DNA of 64,000 nucleotides from Anaerocolumna sedimenticola (lineage in GTDB: Bacteria > Bacillota > Clostridia > Lachnospirales > Lachnospiraceae): NCBI RefSeq assembly GCF_009931695.1, contig NZ_CP048000.1:2187501-2251500 (forward strand). Direction: 5' to 3'. Both the position numbers and the translations under genes were made by a program. Below, in pieces: positions 10,001-17,099 of the stretch; position 1 is the first letter of the stretch, and each line of letters starts with the position of its first letter. The notes under the pieces are model-generated. The model ran no database searches, had not been told where the DNA came from, and saw only the letters and a list, made by a program, of their open reading frames with translations.

Positions 10001-10063
10001 GACAGGACCAAAAATTATTGGACGGATTCCTACTGTTTCGTAGAATTTGGCTTTGGCAGGTAA
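7010..10063 (+). CDS. GH106-like glycoside hydrolase (alpha-L-rhamnosidase-related)
   Basis: 1017 aa from ATG 7010. An in-frame ATG at 6998 is rejected because it lies in the conserved end of the leader RNA and would overlap the Shine-Dalgarno. The N-terminus (FRPIPFWSWND, then GLGGYFMHARSGL) is characteristic of the GH106 and related large rhamnosidase-like enzymes; the TIM barrel runs to about residue 480. Acidic barrel motifs such as VYDEEGWPSG and GFFTDEPRL fit a glycosidase active site. A glutaminase-like domain and two jelly-roll beta domains follow (about 500-1017). No signal peptide, so probably cytoplasmic. GH106 proteins cleave alpha-L-rhamnose from pectin and plant glycosides; the exact linkage is an inference. 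Its TAA stop overlaps the start of the family Q element. Confidence 0.85.
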   Translation: MIKEFQNPSNQFRPIPFWSWNDKLEKEELQYQIEEMKKAGLGGYFMHARSGLKVEYLSEEWFECIKTGIDKGKEVGLDVWVYDEEGWPSGFAGGIVPALSSDYHAKFMTMESHNTTETIEKEAMIALYLYDTKYNSYKRMDLNENYICQAGEELLAIRRHTNPYYIDTMNKRAVEAFLKCTHDVYYERFGEDFGSYIKGFFTDEPRLTCNNFGDLAWSDDMNSEFIKKYGYDIRDHIPALYKKFTNYEKYRYDFWELVSEMFVQNYMKTIYDWCEEHRCKATGHIMMEESIFSQMTSTAGVMPFYEYLHVPGIDWLRRTISSPVIGKQVGSVACQLGKKQVLTESFALCGWNVSFEELKWIAEWQFVNGVNQICQHLQAYTIKGSRKRDYPPSLFIQQTWWKEYKQFNDYLARLCVALSEGNQTADVVLLHPMRSGYIAFDGTRTEEIIALDNAFTQVSEILSGNHISYHYGDETIMKRHGKVEKDRFVIGDTSYRTVILPHMYAIDANTVKLLLTFIKNGGTVFSLGAFPTFTNGKPEELVLLEAKIRKASIDNIRDLMIQENLVTLSITEKEKEVQSITYQQRETENGTLLFMVNHNQADSYHTNITVFGKNAKVTRLIAESGETEEVTHHTIDGNTCFSLTFQPMQSYLITLTEDTKDLENELEYIKEEKDVQLVNLGSFWDVDRMDLNSMTLDCCTYRIDGGELNGPVPVIKLQNIVMDLQRPCDVELYFHFNLNMDLNKNKEFYAVVEDASIYSIQVNGKSIVYEVIGYWKDKTFKKINIKPAIKNGKNEIVLKTTFKQPQKVYDVLYGKNVYETEKNKITYDIELESIYLLGDFGVISESTYKPLERNAMITDGPFTIIDQPVSFETNEFTKSGLTFFAGELELSQWISIAFQKGKRTVLNFPKQKAPLIQIYINDKLVKHSLWAPYKADITDYVIEGKNKIVLKLFASNRNLLGPHHHIDGECYNVGPESFTGKWSWVERKSEADATEILDRTKNYWTDSYCFVEFGFGR

Positions 10064-10202
10064 TTGCGAAATGTTTTCTGAATGCATTCTGCAATTAATA
10101 CGAATTCGAAAGCTTCAGTGGCTTTTAGGGCCAGATCCAGCTTTAGAATTGTGTTAATTGCATGGTATATAAATAACAATAATCCTGCTTCGCAATTACT
10201 TA
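10060..10202 (+). repeat. Family Q leader element, copy Q1
   Basis: A structured element of about 143 bases between the GH106-like stop and the kinase ribosome site. The outer stem is 11 bp and perfect (10060-10070 with 10189-10199, GTAATTGCGAA/TTCGCAATTAC). A second long stem pairs TGCAATTAATAC with the strand ending TTAATTGCA. The apical hairpin AAAGCT/AGCTTT holds the conserved loop TCAGTGGCTTTTAGGGCCAG. GCATGGTATATA and CAATTACTTA are nearly invariant in the copies at 13402 and 34617. Confidence 0.7.
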
Positions 10203-10222
10203 ATAAAAAAGGAGGAAGCGAA

Positions 10223-11676
10223 ATGGAATACATATTACTGAAAGAGATGATACATAAATATGAAAATCCAAAATATGAGGCTGTACAGATTAAAAAATTA
10301 CTGGCGAAAGAGATAACAAAGTTTAATAAAAAATTATTGTTTTGGACGATGACCCTACCGGAGTTCAAACGGTTCATGATACTTATGTTTTTACCGATTG
10401 GTCCGTGGACAGCATTCGTAAAGGGTTTGAGGCACCAAAACCCGTATTCTATCTTTTAACCAATTCAAGAAGCTTAACAGAAAGCCAGACCATAAAAGTC
10501 CATATGGAAATTGCAGATAATATCATGACTGTTTCGGGGGAGACCGGACAGGAATTTCTTATTATCAGCCGTGGAGATTCCACCCTTCGGGGGCATTTCC
10601 CTTTAGAAACCCAGGTACTAAAAGACCGGATTGAAGAGAAAACGGGAAAGAAAACAGATGGGGAAATACTATTTCCATTTTTCAAAGAAGGCGGCCGGTT
10701 TACCATAGACGACATTCATTATGTTAATTACGAGGGCAAGCTGGTACCGGCAGGTGAAACAGAGTTTGCGAAAGATAAAACCTTTGGATATACGAAATCT
10801 GACTTAAGTGAATATGTTGAGGAGAAAACCGGGGGAAATTATAAGGCCGTCTCAGTGGTAAGTATAAGTCTTCAAAGCCTTAGAAACCTGGAAATTGAAT
10901 ATATTGTACAACAGCTTTTAGCGGTAAAAGATTTTAATAAGGTTATCGTAAACGCCCTGGACTATCAGGATGTGGAAGTTTTCTGCATTGCTCTCTACAG
11001 AGTGCTGAATATGGGTAAGAATTTTATGTTTCGAACAGCTGCTTCTTTTATAAAAGTAATGGGCGGTTTTACGGAGAAACCGTTTTTAACCGGAAGAGAT
11101 ATGATAAAAAACGAAGTGAAACACGGCGGAATTATCGTTGTAGGATCCCATACGTCAAAAACCACGGAACAGCTGAATGAATTAAGAGGGTTGGAAGCCA
11201 TAACTTTTATTGAATTCGATTCCGATTTGGTACTTCAGGATAAATTAGAGGAAGAAGTAGACCGCGTTGTACAAAAGGCTGAATTACTGATTAAAGATGG
11301 TAAAACCGCAGTTGTTTATACAAAACGTACCTTACTTGTTTTGGAGAATGATACACCTAAGGAAGCACTGCTTCGCTCTGTTAAAATTTCGGAAGCTGTC
11401 CAGGCTCTTGTGGGAAGATTATCGGTACAACCAAGTTTTGTAATTGCAAAAGGAGGAATTACTTCCAGCGATATCGGAGTTAAAGCTTTGCTGGTAAAAA
11501 AAGCTCTCGTATTAGGACAGGTTAAACCAGGCATCCCGGTCTGGGAAACAGACGCAACCAGTAAATTTCCGGGTATTCCGTATATTATTTTCCCGGGAAA
11601 TGTAGGCAATAAGGAGACACTGAAAGAAGTGGTACAAACATTGGGAATAGTCTGGCAAAAACATGCTAGCCATTAG
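10223..11676 (+). pseudogene. Four-carbon acid sugar kinase family (DUF1537), frameshifted
   Basis: Translation starts at ATG 10223 behind AAGGAGG. The first frame runs to the A6 tract 10328-10333. There the frame must change by one base to enter the long frame that begins VLDDDPTGVQTVHDTY, the ATP/substrate signature at the N-terminus of DUF1537 kinases. The restored protein is about 484 aa: an N-terminal sugar-acid-binding domain and a C-terminal nucleotide-binding domain (FVIAKGGITSSDIGVKAL, then PGIPVWE, PGNVG). Family members phosphorylate erythronate, threonate, denulosonate or 3-oxo-isoapionate in the cytoplasm. The following racemase-like and DUF849 genes suggest an acid-sugar breakdown route. 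One base missing in an A run may be a sequencing error. Confidence 0.85.
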
Positions 11677-11691
11677 AAGAAAGGAGTTTTT

Positions 11692-12354
11692 ATGAAATTA
11701 TGTACTTTGCATACCACGGATAAATTTATGGAATTAATGTCCGATCCGTTTACCAAACCGTTTTTAAAAGAACATCCTGAGATTGAACAAATGGATATTA
11801 CGGACAGTTCTCTCATTAAGGAAACCCAGTCAGCAGGATATGCCACACCGGCAGTAGCAAGAAGAATGTACCAATATATGATGTGTGCCGCAGATGCCGG
11901 CGCCGATGTTATTCTGGTGACCTGCACTTCCGTCAACACGGTTACGAAAACAATTAGAAATATGATTCCCATTCCGGTTATCAGTATTGAAGAACCGGTG
12001 GCTGAAATGGCAGTAAAATCCGGTGGAAAAATCGGCATCCTCTCCTCTCTTGCAACCAGCGCTGAGCCGGTGAAGCAGACCATACTAGAGAAAGCAGCTT
12101 TGGCCGGCGTGGAAGCAGAGGTAAAGATCCAGGTGGCGGATGGTGCTTTTGAAGCCTTAATGGATGGTAACCGTGCACTCCATGATGATAAGGTTAGGGA
12201 AGCACTGGATAAGTTGGTAAATGAAGTGGATGTGGTTGTATTTGCTCAGATATCCATGGCTTTGGTGGAGCATCCGGAATATAAAATACCGGTGCTGAAA
12301 TTCGGACGTTTAAGTTATGAAGCTGCAAGAGAAGCTATGTTACAATCAAAATAG
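11692..12354 (+). CDS. Asp/Glu/hydantoin racemase-family protein
   Basis: 220 aa, with GAAAGGAG just upstream of ATG 11692. The two-domain racemase fold is indicated by VILVTCTSVNTV, in which the Cys aligns with the first catalytic Cys of the family, and by PVISIEEPVAEMAV and KIGILSSLATSAEPV. The second half of the pair is less clear: no Cys is obvious in the region around VVVFAQISMALVEHPE, where family members usually have GC or AC. It may therefore be an isomerase or a decarboxylase-like enzyme rather than an amino-acid racemase. It lies 15 bases after the kinase gene and 86 bases before the DUF849 gene, so a role on the same acid-sugar substrate is likely. Confidence 0.75.
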   Translation: MKLCTLHTTDKFMELMSDPFTKPFLKEHPEIEQMDITDSSLIKETQSAGYATPAVARRMYQYMMCAADAGADVILVTCTSVNTVTKTIRNMIPIPVISIEEPVAEMAVKSGGKIGILSSLATSAEPVKQTILEKAALAGVEAEVKIQVADGAFEALMDGNRALHDDKVREALDKLVNEVDVVVFAQISMALVEHPEYKIPVLKFGRLSYEAAREAMLQSK

Positions 12355-12440
12355 ATGCAGATAACAGGTTGAGAAATGAATTTGTTAACTGTTAAACGAG
12401 TATCATAACGAAAATTTGATATTCAGGAAAGAGGTTTATT

Positions 12441-13256
12441 ATGAGAAAAGTTATTATTTCTTTAGCACCTATTCCGGGACCTGCTGCACCGGTTCATATA
12501 GAAGCGATTGCAGAGGATGTAGCAAAGAGTATCGATGCAGGTGCGGGAATGTGCCATATACATTGTAAGGACATGGAGGGTGTACTTACACCGGATATCG
12601 CAGTTATTACAGAATTGTTTGAATCCATTACCCGTAAAAGGGATGTGGTAGTCCAAGCCTCTACCGGCGGCATTTCCAATATGACTATTAAGGAGAGATG
12701 TAATCCTTTAAATTATCGTAAGGTAGAAAGCGCATCCTTAAACGGGGGTACCACGAATTTAGGGGAAGCAGTTTATATCAATTCCTTTGATGATATCCGC
12801 TACCTCGCCAAGGTGTGTTATGAAAAAAATATATTGCCTGAGATTGAAGTATTTGATATCGGAATGATAAATAACGTCAATCTGGTGAGACAGGGAACTC
12901 CGTTCCATGATCCTGTACTTTTTAATCTGGTATTTGGGCATATGGGAGGAATGCAGCCCACAATAGAAGCGCTGACTGCTTTTCGTTCCTTTGTACCTCA
13001 GGATTGTTTATGGGGGGTTACTCATTTTGGCAGGGATAATTGGACATTTCTTGCAGCAGCGATTGCCATGGGAGCAACAGTGGTAAGGATTGGTTTTGAA
13101 GACAGTCCTTATCTGGATGAGAATACCGATGCAGAATATAATTATCAGGTAGTGGAGAAACTGGTACATCTGATACGGGTTATGGGCTTAGAACCTGCTA
13201 CTCCAAAAGAAACCAGAGATATATTGCGTATTGCACCCATAGAATCATTATCCTAA
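12441..13256 (+). CDS. BKACE family (DUF849) beta-keto acid cleavage enzyme
   Basis: 271 aa, a TIM-barrel protein of the 3-keto-5-aminohexanoate cleavage family. The Zn-binding HIH motif is at His39 and His41 (GAGMCHIHCKD), and VQASTGG, SLNGGTTN, PEIEVFD and WGVTHFGRDN are in the expected order. Family members perform a retro-Claisen exchange between a beta-keto acid and acetyl-CoA. Next to a DUF1537 kinase the natural idea is that it cleaves a phosphorylated 3-oxo acid sugar, as proposed for apionate-type routes; this is inference. AAAGAGG precedes the ATG by 7-8 bases. The GTT/ACC base use matches its neighbours. Confidence 0.88.
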   Translation: MRKVIISLAPIPGPAAPVHIEAIAEDVAKSIDAGAGMCHIHCKDMEGVLTPDIAVITELFESITRKRDVVVQASTGGISNMTIKERCNPLNYRKVESASLNGGTTNLGEAVYINSFDDIRYLAKVCYEKNILPEIEVFDIGMINNVNLVRQGTPFHDPVLFNLVFGHMGGMQPTIEALTAFRSFVPQDCLWGVTHFGRDNWTFLAAAIAMGATVVRIGFEDSPYLDENTDAEYNYQVVEKLVHLIRVMGLEPATPKETRDILRIAPIESLS

Positions 13257-13401
13257 AGCACCCGCTTCAACTATGAGCAGTACCCCCGGCCAGGCCGCAG
13301 TTAAATAAAATTGGACACAAAATTGAATCTAGATTCACCGTATTCATCAGTTATTATTTGAGAGCCTTTTGATACTCGAATCCTATTAGATAAAGATATA
13401 G

Positions 13402-13550
13402 GTAATTGGGAAACTATATAGTTTTTTGAATATACCATACAAATTGATACTTGTTTCATAGCTTCAGTTGCCCTCTGGGACAGATTTGGCTCTGAAATTA
13501 TATTAATTGCATGGTGTATAGATATAATAGTGAAGTTTCGCAATTACTTA
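13402..13550 (+). repeat. Family Q leader element, copy Q2
   Basis: Aligns end to end with the element at 10060. Outer stem GTAATTGGGAAAC (13402-13414) with GTTTCGCAATTAC (about 13535-13547), one mismatch. The apical motif is TCAGTTGCCCTCTGGGACAG inside AGC/GCT and TTTCA/TGAAA stems whose bases differ from copy Q1 but still pair. GCATGGTGTATAGATA and CAATTACTTA are conserved. A ribosome site (AAAAGGAG) and ATG 13583 follow within 33 bases. 13257-13401, just before it, has no supported gene. Confidence 0.7.
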
Positions 13551-13582
13551 AGATAAAGATAGAAAAGGAGAGAAAATAAATT

Positions 13583-15337
13583 ATGCCGATCAATAAGAAT
13601 AAAAATGTTCCGGATACCCTTGATTTAGCTGGGAGAGCGGGAATCGCCTTAAATGCAATGATAGGTGTTGCCGATGAGGATAAAGGATATATTCCGTTTT
13701 TCAGCGGATTCTTCGCATCTGATCCTGCATGGATGAGCCATGGTAACTGGGATTATGGTTCCAGCCATGGACGTTTGGTAGATTCCATGACCCTGGTCAG
13801 AGCTATGACAGGGACAGAAGAAGGAAGAGAAATCGAAAATCATTATAAGGAAAACCTGCTTTCTTTCTTTCGTAAAGATGGCTTAAGTTATCGTTATAAT
13901 AATTTTTCTGAAGAATTTGTGAAGTCATGTGATGCTGAATTTGAAGACAGTGCTTCCATGATCGACCAGAGAGCCGTATTGCTAGGGCTTACAACCTGGT
14001 TCATCGATACGGAAGAAGAAGCTATAAAACATCGTGCGGACCAGCATGTTGCGGCATTAAAGAGAATAGCACGAAAAGAAAGAACCTCCTGGTATTACCC
14101 TGCGTCGGAGTATACGGAACACGGGTGGCCATCCTTTGATGCCGTGGTTACCAGACTCTGCCCGGACCCTTGCGCTATGTGGGGAAGACAGGTAAATCCC
14201 TTAATTCGTTATCACCAGATAACAGGAAATCAGGATGCGCTGGAATTATGCGAAAACTTTGTATCCAATATCGTTTACAGAAGCGGTGCATTTGGCGAAG
14301 ACGGTAGTTGGAATGCAGGGCTTGGATACCGTAACGGACATTTTCATACCCGTATGGGAACCATTGCTTCTTTAGCCAGATATGCGGAATTTACTCATGA
14401 TGCATTTTTAATGAACTGGGTAAAACGCTGTTACGACTGGGGGCTGTCAAAATGCACGTCATTTGGCTGGACACCCGGTGATTTAGAGGATCAGGGATAC
14501 GAACATGAAACCTGTACTTTAGTAGACGCAATCGGTACAGCCATTACCCTGGCGAAAAACGGATATCCGGAATATTGGGGCAAGGCAGAGAGATTTTTAC
14601 GTAATCAGCTTACCGAAGCCCAGCTCCTTGATACAAGCTGGATTAAGCAGTCTGACACGAAAGAGAATGATATTTTACAGGAAAAAACTTATTACAAAGT
14701 GGCAGACAGATTAAGGGGTGCTTTTGCCGGTTATTCCGCACCAAATGATTTTGTTTACAGCGGGTTAAAAGGCCGTGGCCATATTATGGATGTTCAGGTT
14801 TGCTGTGTTGCTTCCGGTGCCAGAGGACTTTATAACGGCTGGAATAATATCGTTACGGAAGAAAGAGGCAGAGTAAGTGTGAATATGCTTCTAAATAAAG
14901 CCTCCAAATGGGTGGATGTATACAGTTATCTTCCTCATGAAGGTAAAGTTGAACTTACAGCCAAAACAGATATGAAAGAATTATGTATAAGAATTCCGGA
15001 GTATGTGCCTTACGGAGCAGTTACCGTAAAGAGAAGTACAGGCGGCGAAGAAAAGAGTATAAATGCCAGACAACTCCCATGGGTTAAAAACTGCTTCATA
15101 AAACTTCAAGATGTAAGACAGGATGAAGAAATTGAGGTGCAGTTCCCGGTTATTATGAGAAAGACAATCGAAACAGCTGTGGATGATGTATATGAAACGA
15201 ATTGGGCAGGAGATAATGTAATCAGCATATCGCCAAGCGGAGTATATTATCCTCTTTATAAAGATATTAAACTTCTGGATAAAGTACCAAAAAGAAAAGT
15301 CCCTCTCTATATGGGAAGTACAAAGGATTTTGATTAG
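13583..15337 (+). CDS. GH127-like glycoside hydrolase (beta-L-arabinofuranosidase fold)
   Basis: 584 aa, no signal peptide, (alpha/alpha)6-barrel with a C-terminal beta domain. The pattern Glu309-x-Cys311 (HETCTLVD) plus Cys407-Cys408 (VQVCCVASG) matches the arrangement of the Zn-bound Glu-x-Cys and Cys-Cys catalytic set known from GH127 enzymes such as HypBA1, where a cysteine is the nucleophile. Overall similarity to DUF1680 proteins looks low, so it may belong to a neighbouring unnamed family. AAAAGGAG lies upstream of the ATG. It ends the glycan locus, just before a bidirectional terminator. Likely acts on arabinofuranose or a similar furanose in the cytoplasm. Confidence 0.75.
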   Translation: MPINKNKNVPDTLDLAGRAGIALNAMIGVADEDKGYIPFFSGFFASDPAWMSHGNWDYGSSHGRLVDSMTLVRAMTGTEEGREIENHYKENLLSFFRKDGLSYRYNNFSEEFVKSCDAEFEDSASMIDQRAVLLGLTTWFIDTEEEAIKHRADQHVAALKRIARKERTSWYYPASEYTEHGWPSFDAVVTRLCPDPCAMWGRQVNPLIRYHQITGNQDALELCENFVSNIVYRSGAFGEDGSWNAGLGYRNGHFHTRMGTIASLARYAEFTHDAFLMNWVKRCYDWGLSKCTSFGWTPGDLEDQGYEHETCTLVDAIGTAITLAKNGYPEYWGKAERFLRNQLTEAQLLDTSWIKQSDTKENDILQEKTYYKVADRLRGAFAGYSAPNDFVYSGLKGRGHIMDVQVCCVASGARGLYNGWNNIVTEERGRVSVNMLLNKASKWVDVYSYLPHEGKVELTAKTDMKELCIRIPEYVPYGAVTVKRSTGGEEKSINARQLPWVKNCFIKLQDVRQDEEIEVQFPVIMRKTIETAVDDVYETNWAGDNVISISPSGVYYPLYKDIKLLDKVPKRKVPLYMGSTKDFD

Positions 15338-15370
15338 TATTACCGGGGTTGCCCTTAGATAAGGAATATG

Positions 15371-15411
15371 GGCTATTGCAAGATATTTTATAATTTTGCA
15401 ATAGCCTTTTA
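15371..15411. terminator. Bidirectional terminator between GH127-like gene and queH
   Basis: A perfect 11-bp stem (15371-15381 with 15396-15406, GGCTATTGCAA/TTGCAATAGCC) is followed by TTTT on the plus strand. The two genes converge here. Confidence 0.8.
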
Positions 15412-15473
15412 TATTAGAACAATTAAATCAATTTTAAGGCAGATTTGATTTTAGTTTAACTGATTTACCATAT

Positions 15474-16109
15474 TTACATATTACCCTGAGACTCCCTGTT
15501 GGTTTTGGAATAAACACAACCGCAGTAATCCTGACGGTAAAGCTGATATTCTCTGGAAAGTTCAATGGAACGTTTATAACCGTTTTTTTTCTTAAAATCA
15601 GCAATCAGGTAAGGGGTATCATATTTCTGAGCCAATTTCTCGCCAATCTCATTCAATTTGGCCGCATTTTTATGAGGACTGATGGAAAGGGTAGTGGTGA
15701 AATAATCATAAGCCTTATTTTTGGCCAGTTTGGCTGTTTCTGTGAGGCGAAGTTCATAACAACGAAAACACCGTTCACTGCCTTCCGGGGATGTTTCTAA
15801 ATCTTTTGCTATTTTATAGAAACGTTCAGGTTCGTAGTTGCCCTGAAGAAAATCAATAGGATTTTTAACCGGTAATTCGCGGATCAGGCGCTGTTGTTCT
15901 TCAATACGCCTTTGATACTCTTCTTCAAATGATATATTTGGATTATAATAATATATGGTAATATGAAAGAACTGGGACAAATATTCCAATACATAACTGC
16001 TGCAGGGAGCACAGCAGCTGTGTAATAACAGCCTGGGGGTTTTATTATCTTTAACCAGTTCAGAAATAAGCTTATCCAATTCTTTTTGATAATTTCTCTG
16101 TATATCCAT
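15474..16109 (-). CDS. queH: Epoxyqueuosine reductase QueH
   Basis: 211 aa, DUF208 family. QueH reduces epoxyqueuosine to queuosine in tRNA, replacing QueG. The diagnostic cysteines are present: Cys32-Cys33-x2-Cys36 (HSCCAPCSSY), CFRCYELRL in the middle and YCGCVYS near the C-terminus; these bind the metal and Fe-S centres. YFTTTLSISPHKN is the conserved family segment. The ATG at 16109 (MDIQRNYQKEL) follows a GGAGG-like site (GGAGGTCC on the minus strand). Monocistronic. Length is normal. Confidence 0.95.
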   Translation of the reverse strand: MDIQRNYQKELDKLISELVKDNKTPRLLLHSCCAPCSSYVLEYLSQFFHITIYYYNPNISFEEEYQRRIEEQQRLIRELPVKNPIDFLQGNYEPERFYKIAKDLETSPEGSERCFRCYELRLTETAKLAKNKAYDYFTTTLSISPHKNAAKLNEIGEKLAQKYDTPYLIADFKKKNGYKRSIELSREYQLYRQDYCGCVYSKTNRESQGNM

Positions 16110-16278
16110 AACGGACCTCCATGTTGGTTGTATAAAAACAGGTAACTATATAAATATAATTTTTTCAAGTAATTTTTCAAATATTTTATAAAATTAAAAA
16201 TTTTACTTGATTTTTGTCTCAGAATATTATATTATATATCTACTGTGAAAATCAACAGATATTTCGCAGGGTAACAAT

Positions 16279-16353
16279 CGAGGCGTGGCTCAGCTTGGCT
16301 AGAGCGCTGTGTTAGGGACGCAGAGGTCGCAAGTTCAAATCTTGTCGCCTCGA
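16279..16353 (+). tRNA. tRNA-Pro (anticodon AGG)
   Basis: Clover-leaf by eye: acceptor CGAGGCG with CGCCTCG, D-arm GCTC/GAGC, anticodon stem CTGTG/CGCAG with loop TTAGGGA, and T-arm GCAAG/CTTGT with loop TTCAAAT. The loop gives anticodon AGG (CCU, proline) with G37, as normal for proline. The 3' CCA is not encoded; A73 is followed by a T run. The 3' part is duplicated downstream. An A34 proline tRNA is unusual in bacteria, where UGG is the standard form. Confidence 0.88.
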
Positions 16354-16470
16354 TTTTTTATGTAAAGAGATAAGCAGAGAGCGACAGGGCAGATTAGAAC
16401 CCGTTCAAATCTTGTCGCCTCGATTTTTTATGTAAAGAAATAATCAGAGAGCGACAGGGCAGATTAGAAC
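16333..16470 (+). repeat. 70-bp tandem duplication of the tRNA-Pro 3' end and flank
   Basis: The unit from GTTCAAATCTTGTC in the T-arm through the acceptor end and 49 bases of flank is repeated at once (16333-16402 and 16403-16470) with two mismatches. A displaced copy of a tRNA 3' end is the typical trace of tyrosine-recombinase integration and excision, but no integrase is present in the window, so simple slippage duplication is equally possible. Confidence 0.85.
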
Positions 16471-16503
16471 GATAGAATTATTTTAATTCTGTCGTTTTTT
16501 TTA
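16468..16503 (+). terminator. Terminator of the tRNA-Pro transcript
   Basis: AACGATAGAATTA pairs with TAATTCTGTCGTT (one G-U) around a TTT loop, followed directly by eight T. It lies after the second copy of the tRNA tail. 16504-16701 contains no gene. Confidence 0.85.
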
Positions 16504-16701
16504 TGTAAGAGAGCTTGTATGAATAGAATCAAAATATTAGGCATATAAACTAGTACAACGTTCTGGAATTAAAGCAGGTATTTAGCAAATGTTGTTACTA
16601 TTATTTTAGACTATTCATGGAAGCTTTCTTTTATATTATATAAATAATATAACGTTGGGAACTTATAACCTTGTAACTATTGGAACTAACCGGAAATCCG
16701 G

Positions 16702-17016
16702 TTAATACAGTAATTCCCAATAATGTTCCGTAACATGATACCGTAGGTTACACTGCAGCCTTCTATTTTGAATAATTGCCATACAGGAATAGACAATTAC
16801 GGGAAGACCGGCAAAATGATCCTCCTTTGACGAGAGAATGCTTTCTATTTTAATATTATTATCATCACCGTACAGGTCTTTATATTGGAAATATAATGGT
16901 TTAATTTTTCCTGCAGGATTAAATGCAGCGATAACTCCAGTTTCCAGTTTGGAGTAAAGAATGCCGCTTTGTGAATTAGCAGATGGAAAATCAACGGAAT
17001 ACGAAGTATTAAACAT
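16702..17016 (-). CDS. Small protein of unknown function with LexA-controlled promoter
   Basis: 104 aa, mixed composition, no membrane segment and no family I recognise. The start at 17016 is supported by GAGGG nine bases upstream, and by a complete promoter and LexA-type box further upstream on the same strand. Its stop codon lies in an 18-bp near-palindrome (16687-16704, TAACCGGAAATCCGGTTA). The promoter context suggests a DNA-damage response gene. I do not assign a function. Confidence 0.75.
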   Translation of the reverse strand: MFNTSYSVDFPSANSQSGILYSKLETGVIAAFNPAGKIKPLYFQYKDLYGDDNNIKIESILSSKEDHFAGLPVIVYSCMAIIQNRRLQCNLRYHVTEHYWELLY

Positions 17017-17042
17017 AACGATTATCCCTCAATTCTAAAAAA

Positions 17043-17056
17043 AGAACATTTGTTCG
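17043..17056 (-). promoter_or_regulatory. LexA (SOS) box
   Basis: On the minus strand CGAACAAATGTTCT, matching the Firmicute LexA box CGAAC-N4-GTTCG at all but the last base. It lies between the -10 element and the ribosome site of the 17016 gene, where LexA would block transcription. Confidence 0.75.
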
Positions 17057-17070
17057 AAAGTTTCAAAATC

Positions 17071-17099
17071 ATTATACCGAAACTATAAAAGCAAGTCAA
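17071..17099 (-). promoter_or_regulatory. Sigma-A promoter of the SOS-controlled small gene
   Basis: Minus strand TTGACT (17099-17094), a 17-base spacer and TATAAT (17076-17071). Spacing and both hexamers are close to consensus. Confidence 0.8.

Noticed and set aside
10060..10202. Family Q as a hammerhead, twister or HEARO-type RNA
   Set aside because: The core residues of those ribozymes (for example CTGATGA and GAAA of hammerhead) are not present, and no associated HNH or IS200/IS605 gene is in the window. I cannot name a matching class.
10328..10333. Programmed -1 frameshift in the DUF1537 kinase
   Set aside because: The A6 run is not in a proper X XXY YYZ slippery heptamer in the zero frame and no stimulating stem or pseudoknot follows. 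Three other genes show the same kind of one-base homopolymer loss, so an artefact or decay is simpler.
10030..13543. Minus-strand reading frames over 10030-10377 and 13301-13543 share residues such as HAIN and ATEA, suggesting a small protein family
   Set aside because: They overlay the family Q elements in reverse. The similarity comes from the conserved RNA-like sequence on the plus strand, there are no ribosome sites, and the frame is not kept in copy Q3.
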